64,000 nucleotides of DNA from Hysterangium stoloniferum (GCA_015178975.1 WHVD01000035.1:62001-126000); one strand, 5' to 3'; counted from the first letter of the stretch, positions 43,054 through 54,021 are shown. The notes: generated by a model not told the origin, from the sequence alone. A program made the numbers and translations.

Positions 43054-44276
43054 TGATGGGTCATTATTATATTAGATTTCTTGTATTTGTGAACAATGTC
43101 ACATGTGATTAATGAATAACCAGTTATGGTATTACCAGTAGTCAGGTATTACCAGTAGTCAGGTATATAGAGTAACTACTTTATGTTCTACATACATTTG
43201 CAATGCATTATTTGTACTCAAACCAAGCCAAGCATATTATGAAACTCATGATGTCTAGCAATTCTAACACAAACATATAACCTAGCTTGAAGGGCATTAT
43301 CAAGCAACACTGGGTGGGGCCTGAAACCACTAGACTTGTACAGCCTTGACTAGCTGCTCACTTTATCATCATGGACATGGCACACCAACCCCTTCTGACA
43401 CTCATGCTACAAAGTCAACCCAAACCACTGCCACACCTCATTGAAAAGTGTGTGCTGCCCAAACCTGAGCCTGAATCCATGGACACCTCATTGAAAAGCC
43501 TTGCACACCAAACCAAACTGAATTGTTAGCCATGCCTCATTGAAAAGCATGCACTGCATTGAACTTGAACTGAACCATTGGCCACACCTCATTGAAAAGT
43601 GTGTGCTGCATCGAACTCGAACTTGAACTCGAATACACACTTGAAATTCCAACTTGAACTTGAACTTGTGCATGCCTTGCCGAAAAGCATTGGATAACTG
43701 GACTCAAACTGAAACCATGCCAGAACCATTGATTCCAAAACTTGATGATTACAATTACACTGACTGGGCTTACTTGATGGAAGCTCTACTTACCGAGAAA
43801 GACCTTTGGGATGTTGTTAGTGGTGATACAGTCTGTCCATCTGGCTCTGAACACTCAAAAACAGTCTGTGCCTTTGTGATGAAACAGAAACTTGCCTGTG
43901 CCAAGATTATCCTCCAGTGGTAGGGGGCATTATGCTGTAGATTGTCCATCTGTGTCACCTAAACAAGATCAGAAAACATTGGTTGATGTTATAACCACAG
44001 CAACAGACAAAAATGAGGAGCATGATGTTACAGAGCATGTTCTGTTAGTCATTAAGTGTGGACTGAGACTCCATTGTTCGAGGAATATTAGATTTCTTGT
44101 ATTTGTGAACAATTTCATATACATATGATTAATGGATAACTGGTTATGGTATTACCGGTAGTCAGGTATATAGAGTAGCTACTTTAACTATGTTCTACAT
44201 ACATTTGCAACATGTTATTTGTACTCAAACCAAGTCAAGTGTATTATGAAACTTGCAAAGTCTAGCAATTCTAACA
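43054..44276 (+). mobile_element. Miniature Copia-derived LTR element, duplicate copy
   Basis: Duplicate of 16917-18116, with the same two roughly 200-bp direct repeats and the gag fragment (43654-43923). The left repeat contains a 16-bp tandem duplication (GGTATTACCAGTAGTCA twice near 43131) not present in the other copy. Confidence 0.6.
43654..43923 (+). pseudogene. Truncated Copia gag, duplicate copy
   Basis: It differs from 17500-17769 at a few positions (LDDYNYTDW instead of FNDYNYTDW). It ends at the same stop. Confidence 0.6.
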
Positions 44277-44929
44277 TATTATACTACTAATCTAAGACAA
44301 AAAGACAAAACAGGTGAACAAGAAACAATAGAAGGTAGACTGTACTAGGAATAAGGATTGAGATAGAATAGGAAAAGGTCCAGGGGAAACAATAAGCAAA
44401 TGAATGAATGCATGTGAAACAGACTCAGGGGTAGATCAGAACACAAGATCTTTAAGCATCTAGAGGGTCCAGGATGTCCAAACAGAGTCTGGATGACAAA
44501 TTGTCCTAAACAATAGTGAGATGTCCTATGGGGTAGGATCTGGTTCCCAATCTTAATGTGAGGATCAGAAATCCCACCAGGCTTGGGGTACCCCATAAGC
44601 ATTTCTCCTGGTTGTTTAGAGTGATCCATTACCTGGACCCTCTAGATGCTTGAAGATCTCTTGTCCTGACCTGCCCCTGTCTCAGGAGGTACAAGTCCCT
44701 TTGTATTTCCATTATTGATGCCATAGGACCCATTTCTCAGTTGTTTTATTTTATTCACTGTGACACTTCCAGGAAACATACAGTAGCAAAATATAGATTT
44801 CTCCCTGCTACATTCATCTTGGCCATGTCTCACCCATGTTACCAAATATTTGGTTATTATGCTGAACTGTGGTATCACATTCTCAACTTCACATTTGGAG
44901 GACAAAGACAACTTCTGATCATTTAAAGG
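44277..44929. other. Non-coding; right end of the duplication
   Basis: Matches 18117-18657 up to about 44817. From 44817 to 44915 it continues with family 3' flank sequence (GGTTATTATGCTGAACTGTGG), which the other copy lacks. Confidence 0.5.
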
Positions 44930-46475
44930 TCAATTTTCCATTAAATTAGCTCTGGAAACTTTGACAATGCTGTTCAAGCTATCCAATTCATTAATTCTCC
45001 CATACCCAACTCTCTCGCTCTCCAAACTGTCAGGAATGTACTCAAGAAAAGTGGTTTTTACTCTACAATAAAGAAGAAAGTATCCATGTTGAACAAGACC
45101 CATCATCAGAGGTGACTTGAGTGTGCTCAGTACCATGGGAGGATTTCAAAAGGGTATTGTGGACAGATGAGACTAAGATTAACTAAATTGGATCTGATGG
45201 AAAGGTGTATGTTTGGAAAGAATGGGGGGAACCAATATCTAACTGAACAACAACACCAACTGTCAAGTATGGAGGAGGAAATAATCTCATGGTATGGGGC
45301 TCTATGGGGTGGAATGGTGTGGGAAACTTTGTGGAGGTTCAGGGAACAATGGATGCTGGTCAGTATGTGGAGAGTTTGGAGGATGGAGTGGTAGAAAGCT
45401 TTGAAATGCTAGAAATGGAGGAGGGCAAACATTACTTTCACAGGACAATGATCCAAAACATACATCTAGGAAGGCCAAACCATGGTTTGAAGACAATGAC
45501 ATTCAAGTACTATCCTGGCCTGCCCAGTCCCCTGATCTAAATCCCATTGAACACCATCACCTGCAACAATGTAGCTTTTATGGGGGCAGGAAAGGCTAAG
45601 GAGTGGTTGAACCAACTGTCAACATGTTCAGCAGATGTCAACAAAGTCACATGAGATGTACATATCCCTTTTTTGGTCTTCTTTCTCTTTTTCTCTTTCT
45701 AGCTACATCTAACTCCATACGCCGACTTTCACCATCCCCACCCTGACTCGAGCCCTCTAAAATCCATCGTAGCCACGAAGCTTATTAAAAATAGTATGAG
45801 TTGACTCTATTGCAATACACAATATACAAGGGTTTAATAAGCTTGTAATAAAAGTACTTTGTGTCTCAATATCTTGTGTCAGTTAGTGTAGCACCTCCTG
45901 ACAATATAGGTTGGATGCTCTGGGAGGTGTATAGTGGTTCTGACACACATTAACCTCCAAATGCATGGTCCACAATTAGCATCTTCATATGAAAAGTTGC
46001 AATAATTGGTGGACTCCCCCTATAAAAAGGTGTGTTTCATCATCAAATTTAACAAAGCTCACTCGGAACGTCTTACCACCGTAGCATAGTTTCTCTGGGG
46101 GCCTTTCCACCCCCTAGCCGCAGTTAGCCATTGTTGCTTGAAGCGGGATACAAATATAACAAAAAAAAAAAAAAAAAAAAAAGTCACATGACATGGTTAT
46201 TATTCTCACAAGTGGTTTAGACTTATATTTTTACTGAAATAGTAGCTTTTCTCTCAAAATAATAGTGGGGGTCAAAAAATCATTCCAATGAGTGATTTTG
46301 TTTATTTATTATTCCACCAATTTGGATTCAAATTATATAAGCCAAGTGTCAAGTTCAAGCTAAGATGCTGTACTATATTGGGTAATTGTTTGAGAACTGT
46401 CTGATGTCTGATATTTGTATTGTGAATCAATTGTTCCAAAACAACAAAACATTGGAATGATTTTTTAAGCCACTG
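44930..46475 (+). pseudogene. Decayed Tc1-like element with a poly(A) insertion
   Basis: Relics of the helix-turn-helix end (FDNAVQAIQFINS, then LQTVRNVLKKSGF) and the catalytic region (MVWGSMGWNGVGNFVEVQG, later HYFHRTMIQNIH, a frameshifted copy of QQDNDPKH) are spread over 44930-45560 with stops and shifts. The 3' repeat runs 46183-46475, ending AAGCCACTG and TA. A poly(A) retroposon (45659-46182) interrupts it. The family is the same as the element at 59357-62915. Confidence 0.65.
45659..46182 (+). mobile_element. Poly(A)-tailed retroposon, about 520 bp
   Basis: It ends in A22 (46161-46182) and is flanked by GTCACATGAGATG (45646-45658) and GTCACATGACATG (46183-46195), a 13-bp target duplication with one mismatch, which fits target-primed reverse transcription. 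No ORF. It contains AAGCTTATTAAA and its inverse TTTAATAAGCTT about 60 bp apart (45778-45843). The 3' end GGGATACAAATATAAC differs from the LINE at 31889, so it is either another LINE's end or a SINE. Confidence 0.65.
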
Positions 46476-46551
46476 TAAGTGTTAGAATTGGAAAATATGA
46501 TATCTATATTAGTCAGACTGTTATAAGTTCCAGTTGGCATCAGTCACTTGT

Positions 46552-46684
46552 TGTTACAACTGGAATTCCCACCAGACTCCTGCGAGGGTGCAGCCTACAG
46601 TATAAGCTGAAGCCAAGTCCTACCGGATTTCCTGCGGGTTTCTCCAGAAACCCTCTGTGTACACACCCTTAACACTTGTTACTG
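46552..46684 (+). mobile_element. 133-bp deletion derivative of the TGTTACGAC LTR, nested
   Basis: It begins TGTTACAACTGG, ends CCCTTAACA, and is flanked by CTTGT (46547-46551 and 46685-46689). It keeps both ends of the 800-880 bp LTR family plus the core TATAAGCTGAAGCCAAGTCC, and has lost the rest. A perfect target duplication means it inserted at this size or shrank afterwards without touching the ends. Confidence 0.75.
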
Positions 46685-46758
46685 TTATAAGTCCCAGTGT
46701 TGCATCAGGAGAGGGATAGATATGTATATATAATCCATTATATCACACTAGACCAATA

Positions 46759-46831
46759 GGTCCAGTGGCTCAGTGGCTGAGAGCACTGCTTATATAATGC
46801 TAGGTCCTTGGTTCAATCCCAGGCCAGGTCA
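46759..46831 (+). other. tRNA-like sequence inside the second LTR-like element
   Basis: The A box is TGGCTCAGTGG and the B box GGTTCAATCCC. The D stem (GCTC/GAGC) and T arm (CTTGG/CCAGG) pair. The acceptor and anticodon stems are weaker than at 8222. It is a degraded tRNA-derived promoter, not a tRNA gene. Confidence 0.55.
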
Positions 46832-47019
46832 ATTCATTTCTATACATTTAACAGTAAGTGGGTTCTTCCAAGTAATGATAGAATTGGGTGCCACATAAAA
46901 GTCTTGATTGCCTTGATTGGATAAGAAAATCTTCTCAATATATGCCATGTCTGACTTTTCAGGAAAGGTCAACAATGCAGAGATTGCACTGATTGACTCC
47001 AGAGATATATACATAATAC

Positions 47020-47638
47020 CAATGATATGTTGCACAAAATTATCAGTTTCTCTGTTTTGAAGTGCTTTCTTGACTAATTTGTTCTTTCAATGGGCCTTGA
47101 ATTTTGCAGTCAGGTCCAAGAGCTTTGGAGTTACTTTAACTTGAAATACTTGACCCTTTTCATCCTGCAACATTGGCCCAATAGAGTTTTTGACTTTGAT
47201 AGATCTTCCACTTGAACCAAAATTCAAAGTTGAACCCTCTTCTCCTCAGATGACTGAGATTGCATACTGATCTGCAAAGTCATTTCCAATGATAAAAAGG
47301 GTAGTCATTTATTTGACCACATAAGCTTTCATAACTACTTCCACTGGTCCTTCATTTGTGTCAAAGTAGACAGGCAATGAAACAAATCCTAATATGGTTA
47401 ATACTCCAGTCACTTGAATTAAATTGACTCATTGTCCATTGTTAATCTTTGGGGGATTATCAAGTCCAGATAAGTAGAGTGTGATATCAATGAAATGTCT
47501 GCACCCAAGTCTATGATGATCTTAGTCAGATTCTGGTCATAACATCCTAGCCATCCTTTGCCTGAAGTGGCTTGTGCTTCAAGGAATGCATATGCAGAGG
47601 CCTGGCCATTAGTTTGGGTGATGAAAAGATTTCTTTCT
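47020..47638 (-). pseudogene. Gypsy aspartic protease / pol relic
   Basis: On the minus strand the pieces read IIIDLGADISLIS (a decayed D-S/T-G active site, here DLGA), then GFVSLPVYFDTNEGPVEV and FIIGNDFADQYAISV, typical of the protease region of basidiomycete Gypsy-like elements. Many stops interrupt it. Confidence 0.55.
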
Positions 47639-47932
47639 GTTAGAATATGATAATATGATTAATCATAATCTCATATCTTGTCTTGTGACTGTATAGGTTC
47701 CAACCAATTCACACATGTGATTGTTATATGTAGTTTAGTGTTCACTAGATCCATAGCATGTTCATGCACAGACCAGTGCACAGACCATGTATTCTAGTAT
47801 ATAGTTAGTCAGATGAGGAGTAGATCCCTCATCTGAAAGCCTAGTTATATCACCAGTGCAAGTTGATCAATGCATGCTTGGTACATGTGTCTCAACCCAG
47901 ATGACATGGTTGGTTCACTAGAAGCTATAACA
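47639..47932 (+). repeat. Candidate solo or left LTR, 294 bp
   Basis: TGTTAGAATATG...GAAGCTATAACA has TG...CA ends, but the flanks (CTTTC and AATAT) do not match, so there is no target duplication. It may be one LTR of a broken element. Confidence 0.35.
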
Positions 47933-48165
47933 AATATAATATCTCAGTCAATGAGGTCTGAGACATTGAGAAGATTGAGTATGTTGTAAAAGGAAACAAT
48001 GAGGAGACAAAAGCTTAAGTGGTGGTAATGCATTGTGGAACAAAGGAAGGAACAAAAGACCATTTGAACAATGAGTACAAATCTCAATTGAGGGTTGTCT
48101 CATCTCTTCTTGGTCGCTCTGGCTCCACCACACCCCTTCAAGCACACTTAAGTCTCGATTTGTAA
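47933..48165. other. Non-coding spacer
   Basis: Nothing recognised. Confidence 0.3.
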
Positions 48166-48169
48166 CAAA

Positions 48170-49255
48170 AGCACAATTAGTGGGACCGAGTTCTTGATTT
48201 ATATTCTACTTGTTGATCCATACAGAACGTCATCTAGAAATTATACTATTAATAAATATCGACGTTGACAATCGGTCGAACAGATATTCATGTGCCCATG
48301 GAGGGACCGTCCTCAGGGGAATTCTGAAATATATGCCAAAGAAGACAAACAACCCTGATGACGATGCAGCTTAACCAATGTTCATGGAATTAAAGAGTTT
48401 GGATGTTATTTTCAAAAAGTTATATGATGGAAAACACTATAGGTACGGATTTCTTTCTGTGCGAGTCGTGTTGTGAACCTAACAGTCCTCAGTGACCATT
48501 GGTCATTTCAGAAAGCAGGGTCACAATGACTGAATAGTGATGTGATAACCGATGATCCATGAGTTAGAACACTCATCAGCTTCGGGGAAATACACTTGAG
48601 GTTATTTAAAAAAAAAGCTGAGCCCCGTAGGGAAGGGTCGACTGTGCATTGGGAGACGAGGCCTATTCTTTCCATAAACAATATCTCCGTAGAAATAATG
48701 ACCACAGAACGTTCATATACATGCGATTTAAGTATGGACCCATTCTAAAGATAAGAGCCTTGGGCGTCTAGATCAGATCCATCTGCCACACGTCTAGGCA
48801 CTGTCAGTGCCGGCTCGAAGTCGTTCCTTTCCATCGATGGCTATAGTGAGACTGGCTATACATTTTAAATTATGTTTCTAGCTATTTTTTAAAAAGGGAG
48901 AAATAGTTTTGGTGTGTCAAGGAACTTCGAACAGTCCTCCATCAACCAGCTGGCATCCTTCCTGCAAAACGTGGGTGACACATAACCCAAAAGCATCCCT
49001 AACTTCACATTCTCATATCGTTTCCGCCCCCTGACCTTTCCTTTCTCCTTCTTCCCAAAGCTCTGGCCAAAAAATTCTTCACAGCTCGGGTGGTTCCTTA
49101 TATGCCGCTTTCTTAGTTTTGACCTATTGTACCATACTCTCATAGGGCTTTCTGTGTCACACTCAGGATTCGGGCAGAGCCCTAAATGCAGAAGGGCAGT
49201 CTCTAGTCTCCATTTGGTGTCATTTTTATGATATTTCAACAGGTTGCAAACACCT
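48170..49255 (-). pseudogene. Decayed 3' half of a family gene (minus strand)
   Basis: On the minus strand, 49230-48970 encodes the second zinc finger and tail (LGLCPNPECDTESPMRVWY, HIRNHPSCEEFFGQSFGKK, ending MLLGYVSPTF). The original stop is lost, giving 24 extra residues. The 3' flank of the unit follows down to about 48190. Exons 1-11 and the first finger are absent. It is head-to-head with the copy at 49262. Confidence 0.7.
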
Positions 49256-49261
49256 CGTTAG

Positions 49262-50690
49262 TGACATGCTGCCCCCTCCTCACCTCCCCCCATCTCTTCT
49301 CAATCCCTATTGTCTTCTTCACCTATATGGAGAAGAGGTGCAGCCTCAGGGCTTTTGCTGCCTTGCCATTTGGAAATTCCTTACAGTGAGAATGGTGAGG
49401 AATACCACTCAGTGAAAGCATGGTGGACAATGGCAAAGTACTCCAGCATTGGGCGTGGCATGTCACTAACAACATGTTTGCAATCCATTGAATGATCATT
49501 GAAATGACAGATGTGAACATTGTGAACACCCAATGCAAACTAGAGACTACTCTTCCCCATCTAGGGCTCTCCCTGAATCCCGAGTGCAACACAGAAAGCC
49601 CTAGGACAGTCTGGGACAATAGGTCAAACCTAAGACAGCAGCATATAAGGAACCACCCAAGCTTCCAGGATTTTTTTGACCAGAGCATCAGGAAGACGGA
49701 GCAAGGAAAAGCCAGAGGGCGGGAAATATAAGGGAATGGGATGCTTTTGGGTTATGTGTTGCCACGACTGAAGGCTTCACAAGATTTGAAGGAAGGATGC
49801 CAGCTGGTTGACAGAGGACTGTTTGAAGTTCCTTGATGCACCAAAACTATTTCTTCCTTTTTAAACAATAGCTAGAAACATAATTTAAAATGTATAGCTG
49901 GTCTCACTGTGGTAATCAATGGAAAAGAACAACTGCGAGCTGGCACTGACAGTGCCTACATGCATGGCAGATACGGTACACTCTGATCTAGGCACTGAAG
50001 GCTCTTCTTATCTTTAGAATGGGTCCATACTTAGATCACATGTTCTGTGGTCATTATTTCTACGGAGATATCATTAATGGAAAGAATAGGCCTCGTCACA
50101 GCCGACCCTTCCCCATTGGGGCTCAGCTTTCTTTCCATATGACTTCAAGTGCATTTCCCCGAAGCTGATCTGATGGATCATTGGTTATCACATCACTATT
50201 CAGTCGTTGTGACCCTTATTTCTGAAATGACCAATGGTCACTGAGGGGTATTAAGTTTGTGACATGACTTGTACAGAAGAAATCCGTATTTATAATGTTT
50301 TCCTTCATATAAGCTTTTGAAAATAATATCCAAACTCTCTAATTCCACGAAAATCAGGTAAGCTGCATCATCATCACAGTTGTTTGTCTTCTTTGGCATA
50401 TAATTCAGAATTCCCCCAAGGCCAGTCCCTCCAAGTCAGGCACATGAATACCGAAACTCCTCACTGCCAAAATTTGACAGATTATCAAAGTCAATATTGA
50501 TTAATAATATAATTTCTTGATGACATTCAGTTCTCTCTATGTGACCCCGCTCACTGTATATAGTTCTCAGGAGGTACAAATCCCTTTGTATTTCCATTAT
50601 TAATGACATAAAACCGACTTCTCAGTCATTTTATTTCATTCACTGTTGCACTTACAGGACCCGTACAATTGTAAGCCTGGCACCCGAGCC
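49262..50690 (+). pseudogene. Decayed 3' half of a family gene (plus strand), CpG-depleted
   Basis: 49270-49760 corresponds to the later part of exon 12, from the Ser-rich stretch through both fingers, broken by stops and shifts. 49790-50690 is the 3' flank. Compared with gene A, CpG sites are repeatedly TpG or CpA (for example TTCGCAATCCGTCGAAAG against TTTGCAATCCATTGAATG). The flank continues after an LTR-like insertion (50670-50911) and a Tc1 element (50991-53257) to about 53470. Confidence 0.7.
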
Positions 50691-50911
50691 TTACGCATTT
50701 ACCTTTGTTCATGATCACTCTTTGTTCACAATAACCTTTTGTTGTCCTGTTTGCATGTGATCACAGCATCCAGTATATAGCCCGGGAGTTTTCCTTCTTC
50801 ACCATCCTGTATGCTGCAACATCCTGTAGTCCATCTCAGTTGTAGACAATATACCATGGTCCTGTGAACTGGTGTGACCCACCTGTGAGCACAATTGACA
50901 ATGGGATTTCA
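50670..50911 (+). mobile_element. 242-bp LTR-like element with a 5' hairpin
   Basis: It begins TGTAAGCCTGG, ends GGGATTTCA, and is flanked by ACAAT (50665-50669 and 50912-50916). It interrupts the decayed 3' flank between GTACAAT and CACAAA, which are contiguous at 36924-36935. The first 26 bases fold (GTAAG...CTTAC). It is related to the 176-bp element at 38361. Confidence 0.65.
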
Positions 50912-51301
50912 ACAATCACAAAACATAGATTTATCCCTGCTACATATATCTTGGCCATGTTTCACCCATGTTAATAAATGAATTCAGTTACAGTGACTCA
51001 AAAAACCCTTCGCATGTTTCACCCTTCAGACTTATATCCCTGATAACTCAAAGAATAAAAATGCAGAAATATCAAGAATATTTGTGAATATGCACTATCA
51101 TATCTAGATTATGGAGGTATGATGCCATTACATAATCTCCAAATATGGAAATATTACAAATATTTATATACAAGAGACTCATGCAAAGGGTTTTTTTGCT
51201 GGCAACTTTGATGACTATAATGCTTACAGTCATGTGACCTTGTCGATTGTTTACCTCCAATTGGGTCATATTAACAAAATCATGTGATGTCACATGACCA
51301 T

Positions 51302-51976
51302 GGAGGATATCTGAAAACTATTAAGTATACCAAATTCTAATATACTCTAAAGGTCATTTAAACATCTGGGATGTGATTCAAACATAATTTGGTTTTTAAA
51401 ACTTTCAAAAAGTTTTAAACTCTCTCATACATTACAAACTAAAGAATCTTTCTGGACACGAGTAGACAATAAAAAAAATTAGTAGTTTGAAACACTAATA
51501 CTTTTAAAAAGTAGATACCTTTAGATAGTCCATTCCATGCATATGTATATCATTGGCACCTCTAAATACATATGTATTACTTCGGAATAGATCTGTCAAT
51601 CTGAACAGATTTCTACTTGATTCAACATACCCAGAATATATAGGGGGTTTTACTTAATAAAGACAGCTGTGGTATGAAAATTTTCCAATAATATTTTACA
51701 TATTTTACATGGAAATAACTTCATTACAACTTTTAAAAAACAAAGTACTAATAAAAGTATTAGTAGGCATCTGTAAAAGGAAGGAAATTATATACAATGG
51801 AATTTGTTAAATAACTATGGGTTGTATAAGATGTAATATGGAGAACTATTTCTGATGGTTGTTTTTTGATGATATAATTGTTTCAGAATAGATATCACTA
51901 TTTAAAGATGGAGTTTTGTAAAAATAAGACTTTTATTAGTAAATATTTGAGATTATAGTAATTATAAACACCCTCC
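51302..51976 (+). mobile_element. Non-autonomous element, GGAGG...CCTCC ends (copy 3)
   Basis: 675 bp, flanked by CAT on both sides (51299-51301 and 51977-51979). Same family as 22890 and 26826. AT-rich, no ORF of its own. Confidence 0.75.
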
Positions 51977-51977
51977 C

Positions 51978-53017
51978 ATGTTGTACTGGAGTATAAATAT
52001 ATGGTCTTTAGCAACCAGCAATGCTCCAATTCCCAAAATGCACACTTTGTCTCTTGCCAGCCAGAATCATATCCTCTCATTGCTTGATGTTAGCCATTCA
52101 GCTAGCCACATTGCAGCTTTTACTGGTCATAGCATTTTCACAGTCTCTAAGCTTCACTCTAAGCATTGTTCTCATCTCTCTAAGTCCATTGGTGGTCATC
52201 CCTCAAAGCTTTCCCCTACCAACATTCATTATGCACAGCACCTCATCAGCTCTGGGAAGGCTGACACTGCTGTTGATGTGGCCAAAGCTCTTAGGAGTGT
52301 CACCAACCAGTTCATCTGCACCCAAACTGTGTACAATAGTCTTAATATGGTTGGGAATGCCTCAATAACCCTTCTAATGTTTGGTACTTCAGATTTACAT
52401 CCCTGATAACTCAGAGAATAAAAATGCAAAAATATCAAAGATATTTGTGAATATGCTCTATCATATCTATATTATGGAAATACAGTGCCATTACATAAGC
52501 TCCAAATATGGAAATACTACAAATATTTATATATAGGAGACTTATTGGAAGGGATTTTTTGTGAGGTTTGGAGAAGGATTTGTGATGTTATGGGCTACAT
52601 GCTGTGGGAAGGACCTGGGTATTCTTTCAAGATAGATGAGTGGATGGATGGGGACCTTTATCTTAAGATTATAGAGAAGGACCTTCAAGCCAGCTTCAGC
52701 TATTATAGAAAATATGTGGGTGATGTCATCTTTCAGCAAGATCATGACCTTGAACATACCTGCAAGAAGGCCCAGACTTGGTTTCAAGATAATGATTGCA
52801 ATGTTCTCCCATGGCCAGCATAGTTTCCAGACCTCAACCCCATTGAACACTTGTGGGACTATGAAAAGAGGAGGCTAAGGGATACTGGTGTTGTGGGAGA
52901 GGGTGGAGGAGGAGTGGAACAAGATTGATGCAGAGGTGTGTCAGAATTTGATTGAGAGTATGCCTAGGAGGGTTGTAGCTGTGTTGAAGGCAAAGGGTGG
53001 CTATACTAAGTACTAAA
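51978..53017 (+). pseudogene. Dead Tc1-like transposase, second family
   Basis: 51978-52380 encodes the N-terminal helix-turn-helix part (HILSLLDVSHSASHIAAFTG, then GGHPSKLSP). After a stretch of inverted-repeat sequence, 52560-53017 gives the catalytic part (MLWEGPGYSFKIDEWMDGD, FQQDHDLEHTCKKA, FPDLNPIEHLW), with a TAG before FPDLNP and later stops. The QQDND motif is changed to QQDHD. Not functional. Confidence 0.7.
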
Positions 53018-53257
53018 TATAAGTAGTTTTGTGGGTCAGAGTGGTCAGCAAAAAAACCCTTCACATGAGTCTCTTGTATATAAATATTTGTAATATTTCC
53101 ATATTTGGAGTTTATGTAATGGCATCATACTTCCATATTCTAGATATGATAGAGCATATTCACAAATATTTTTGATATTTTTCGCATTTTTATTCATTGA
53201 GTTATCAGGGATATAAGTCTGAAGGGTGAAACATGTGAAGGGTTTTTTGAGTCACTG

Positions 53258-53472
53258 TATTATACTTAGCTGTGCTATCACATTCTCAACTTGGGACTTG
53301 GAGGACAGGGACACGTGTGTTGCAGCAATACCAACAGTGCAACAAGTGTACTGAGTGGCATGACTAGGGCCTTGGTTGTTACACAATAGGTATATATACA
53401 TGTATTACTTAAGATGACTTAGTATTTAATTGAGAAAATGGGATGCCATCACACTACTGATTTATGGCTTTG
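53258..53472 (+). other. Family 3' flank, continued after the Tc1 element
   Basis: Matches 16255-16450 in order, with CpG loss. It ends abruptly at the LTR starting at 53473. Confidence 0.6.
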
Positions 53473-53971
53473 TGTTACAACCTGTTTCCAGATACTTCAA
53501 TCTTCTATAATTCTCCATAACTTCTAACCTGACTTCCATTCATGGAACATTTCAAGTTCCCATACTTCTGAACCTGATCCTTGTTCTGTATTTGGTAACT
53601 TTTCCATTGACAAGTATTCATTCATTTGCTTGTTGTATTCCCATTTTGGAATACCTTCCCTAATCTGTCTTATTGTGAGCCTAGTTTGTAGTACAATAAT
53701 GAAAGAACCTATATTAGTTTCTGTGCATTTGTACTCTACTTTAGATCTGATATTGACTTAGTTTCTTATTCCTTCCTTCTTTCTGTATGCTCGATATTCA
53801 GAACTCTGAATATCCATAATTCTCTGGGATAAATCCTGTTTCTGAAATTAAGGACATTCTGAGCATTTGCATAGGGGCACAGCACATAAGTTGAAGTGAA
53901 CATCCTGACCCTATCTAGAAGTTTCTAAGTTCCCAGTTATTTCCTGATAGTTCTGGAATACGTCCCCAACA
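53473..53971 (+). repeat. Candidate 5' LTR of a Gypsy element (about 499 bp)
   Basis: It begins TGTTACAACCTG and ends CCCCAACA just before a gag-like frame. Near 53878 it has an AGCACATAAGTTGAAG block, a diverged form of the LTR core seen elsewhere. No partner LTR is found in place, so the right limit is inferred. Confidence 0.5.
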
Positions 53972-54021
53972 CAGCACTCAACAGTACATATATCAGATCT
54001 CAACCCTGCAAATCACTCATT

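Larger units (their letters stand above)
46480..46853 (+). mobile_element. Second LTR-like element with a tRNA-like sequence, carrying a nested LTR
   Basis: It begins TGTTAGAATTGG, ends ACATTTAACA, and is flanked by GTAAG (46475-46479 and 46854-46858). Without the nested element and its duplication it is 236 bp, against 234 bp for the member at 8093. The tRNA-like part (46759-46831) sits at the same distance from the right end, followed by the same ATTCATTTCTA-type tail. The ends and target duplication are LTR-like. Confidence 0.7.
50991..53257 (+). mobile_element. Tc1-like element, second family, with nested insertion
   Basis: TA duplications (50989-50990, 53258-53259) flank inverted repeats of about 213 bp starting CAGTGACTCAAAAAACCCTT (50991-51203 and 53045-53257). 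Each repeat ends in an inverted copy of its outer motif. Another partial copy of the repeat (52386-52560) lies inside, so the element is rearranged. A GGAGG...CCTCC element (51302-51976) is nested. The transposase is dead. It sits in the 3' flank of the decayed family copy. Confidence 0.75.

Noticed and set aside
47639..47932. Proven solo LTR
   Set aside because: Ends fit TG...CA, but the flanking 5-mers do not match, so I kept it only as a low-confidence candidate.
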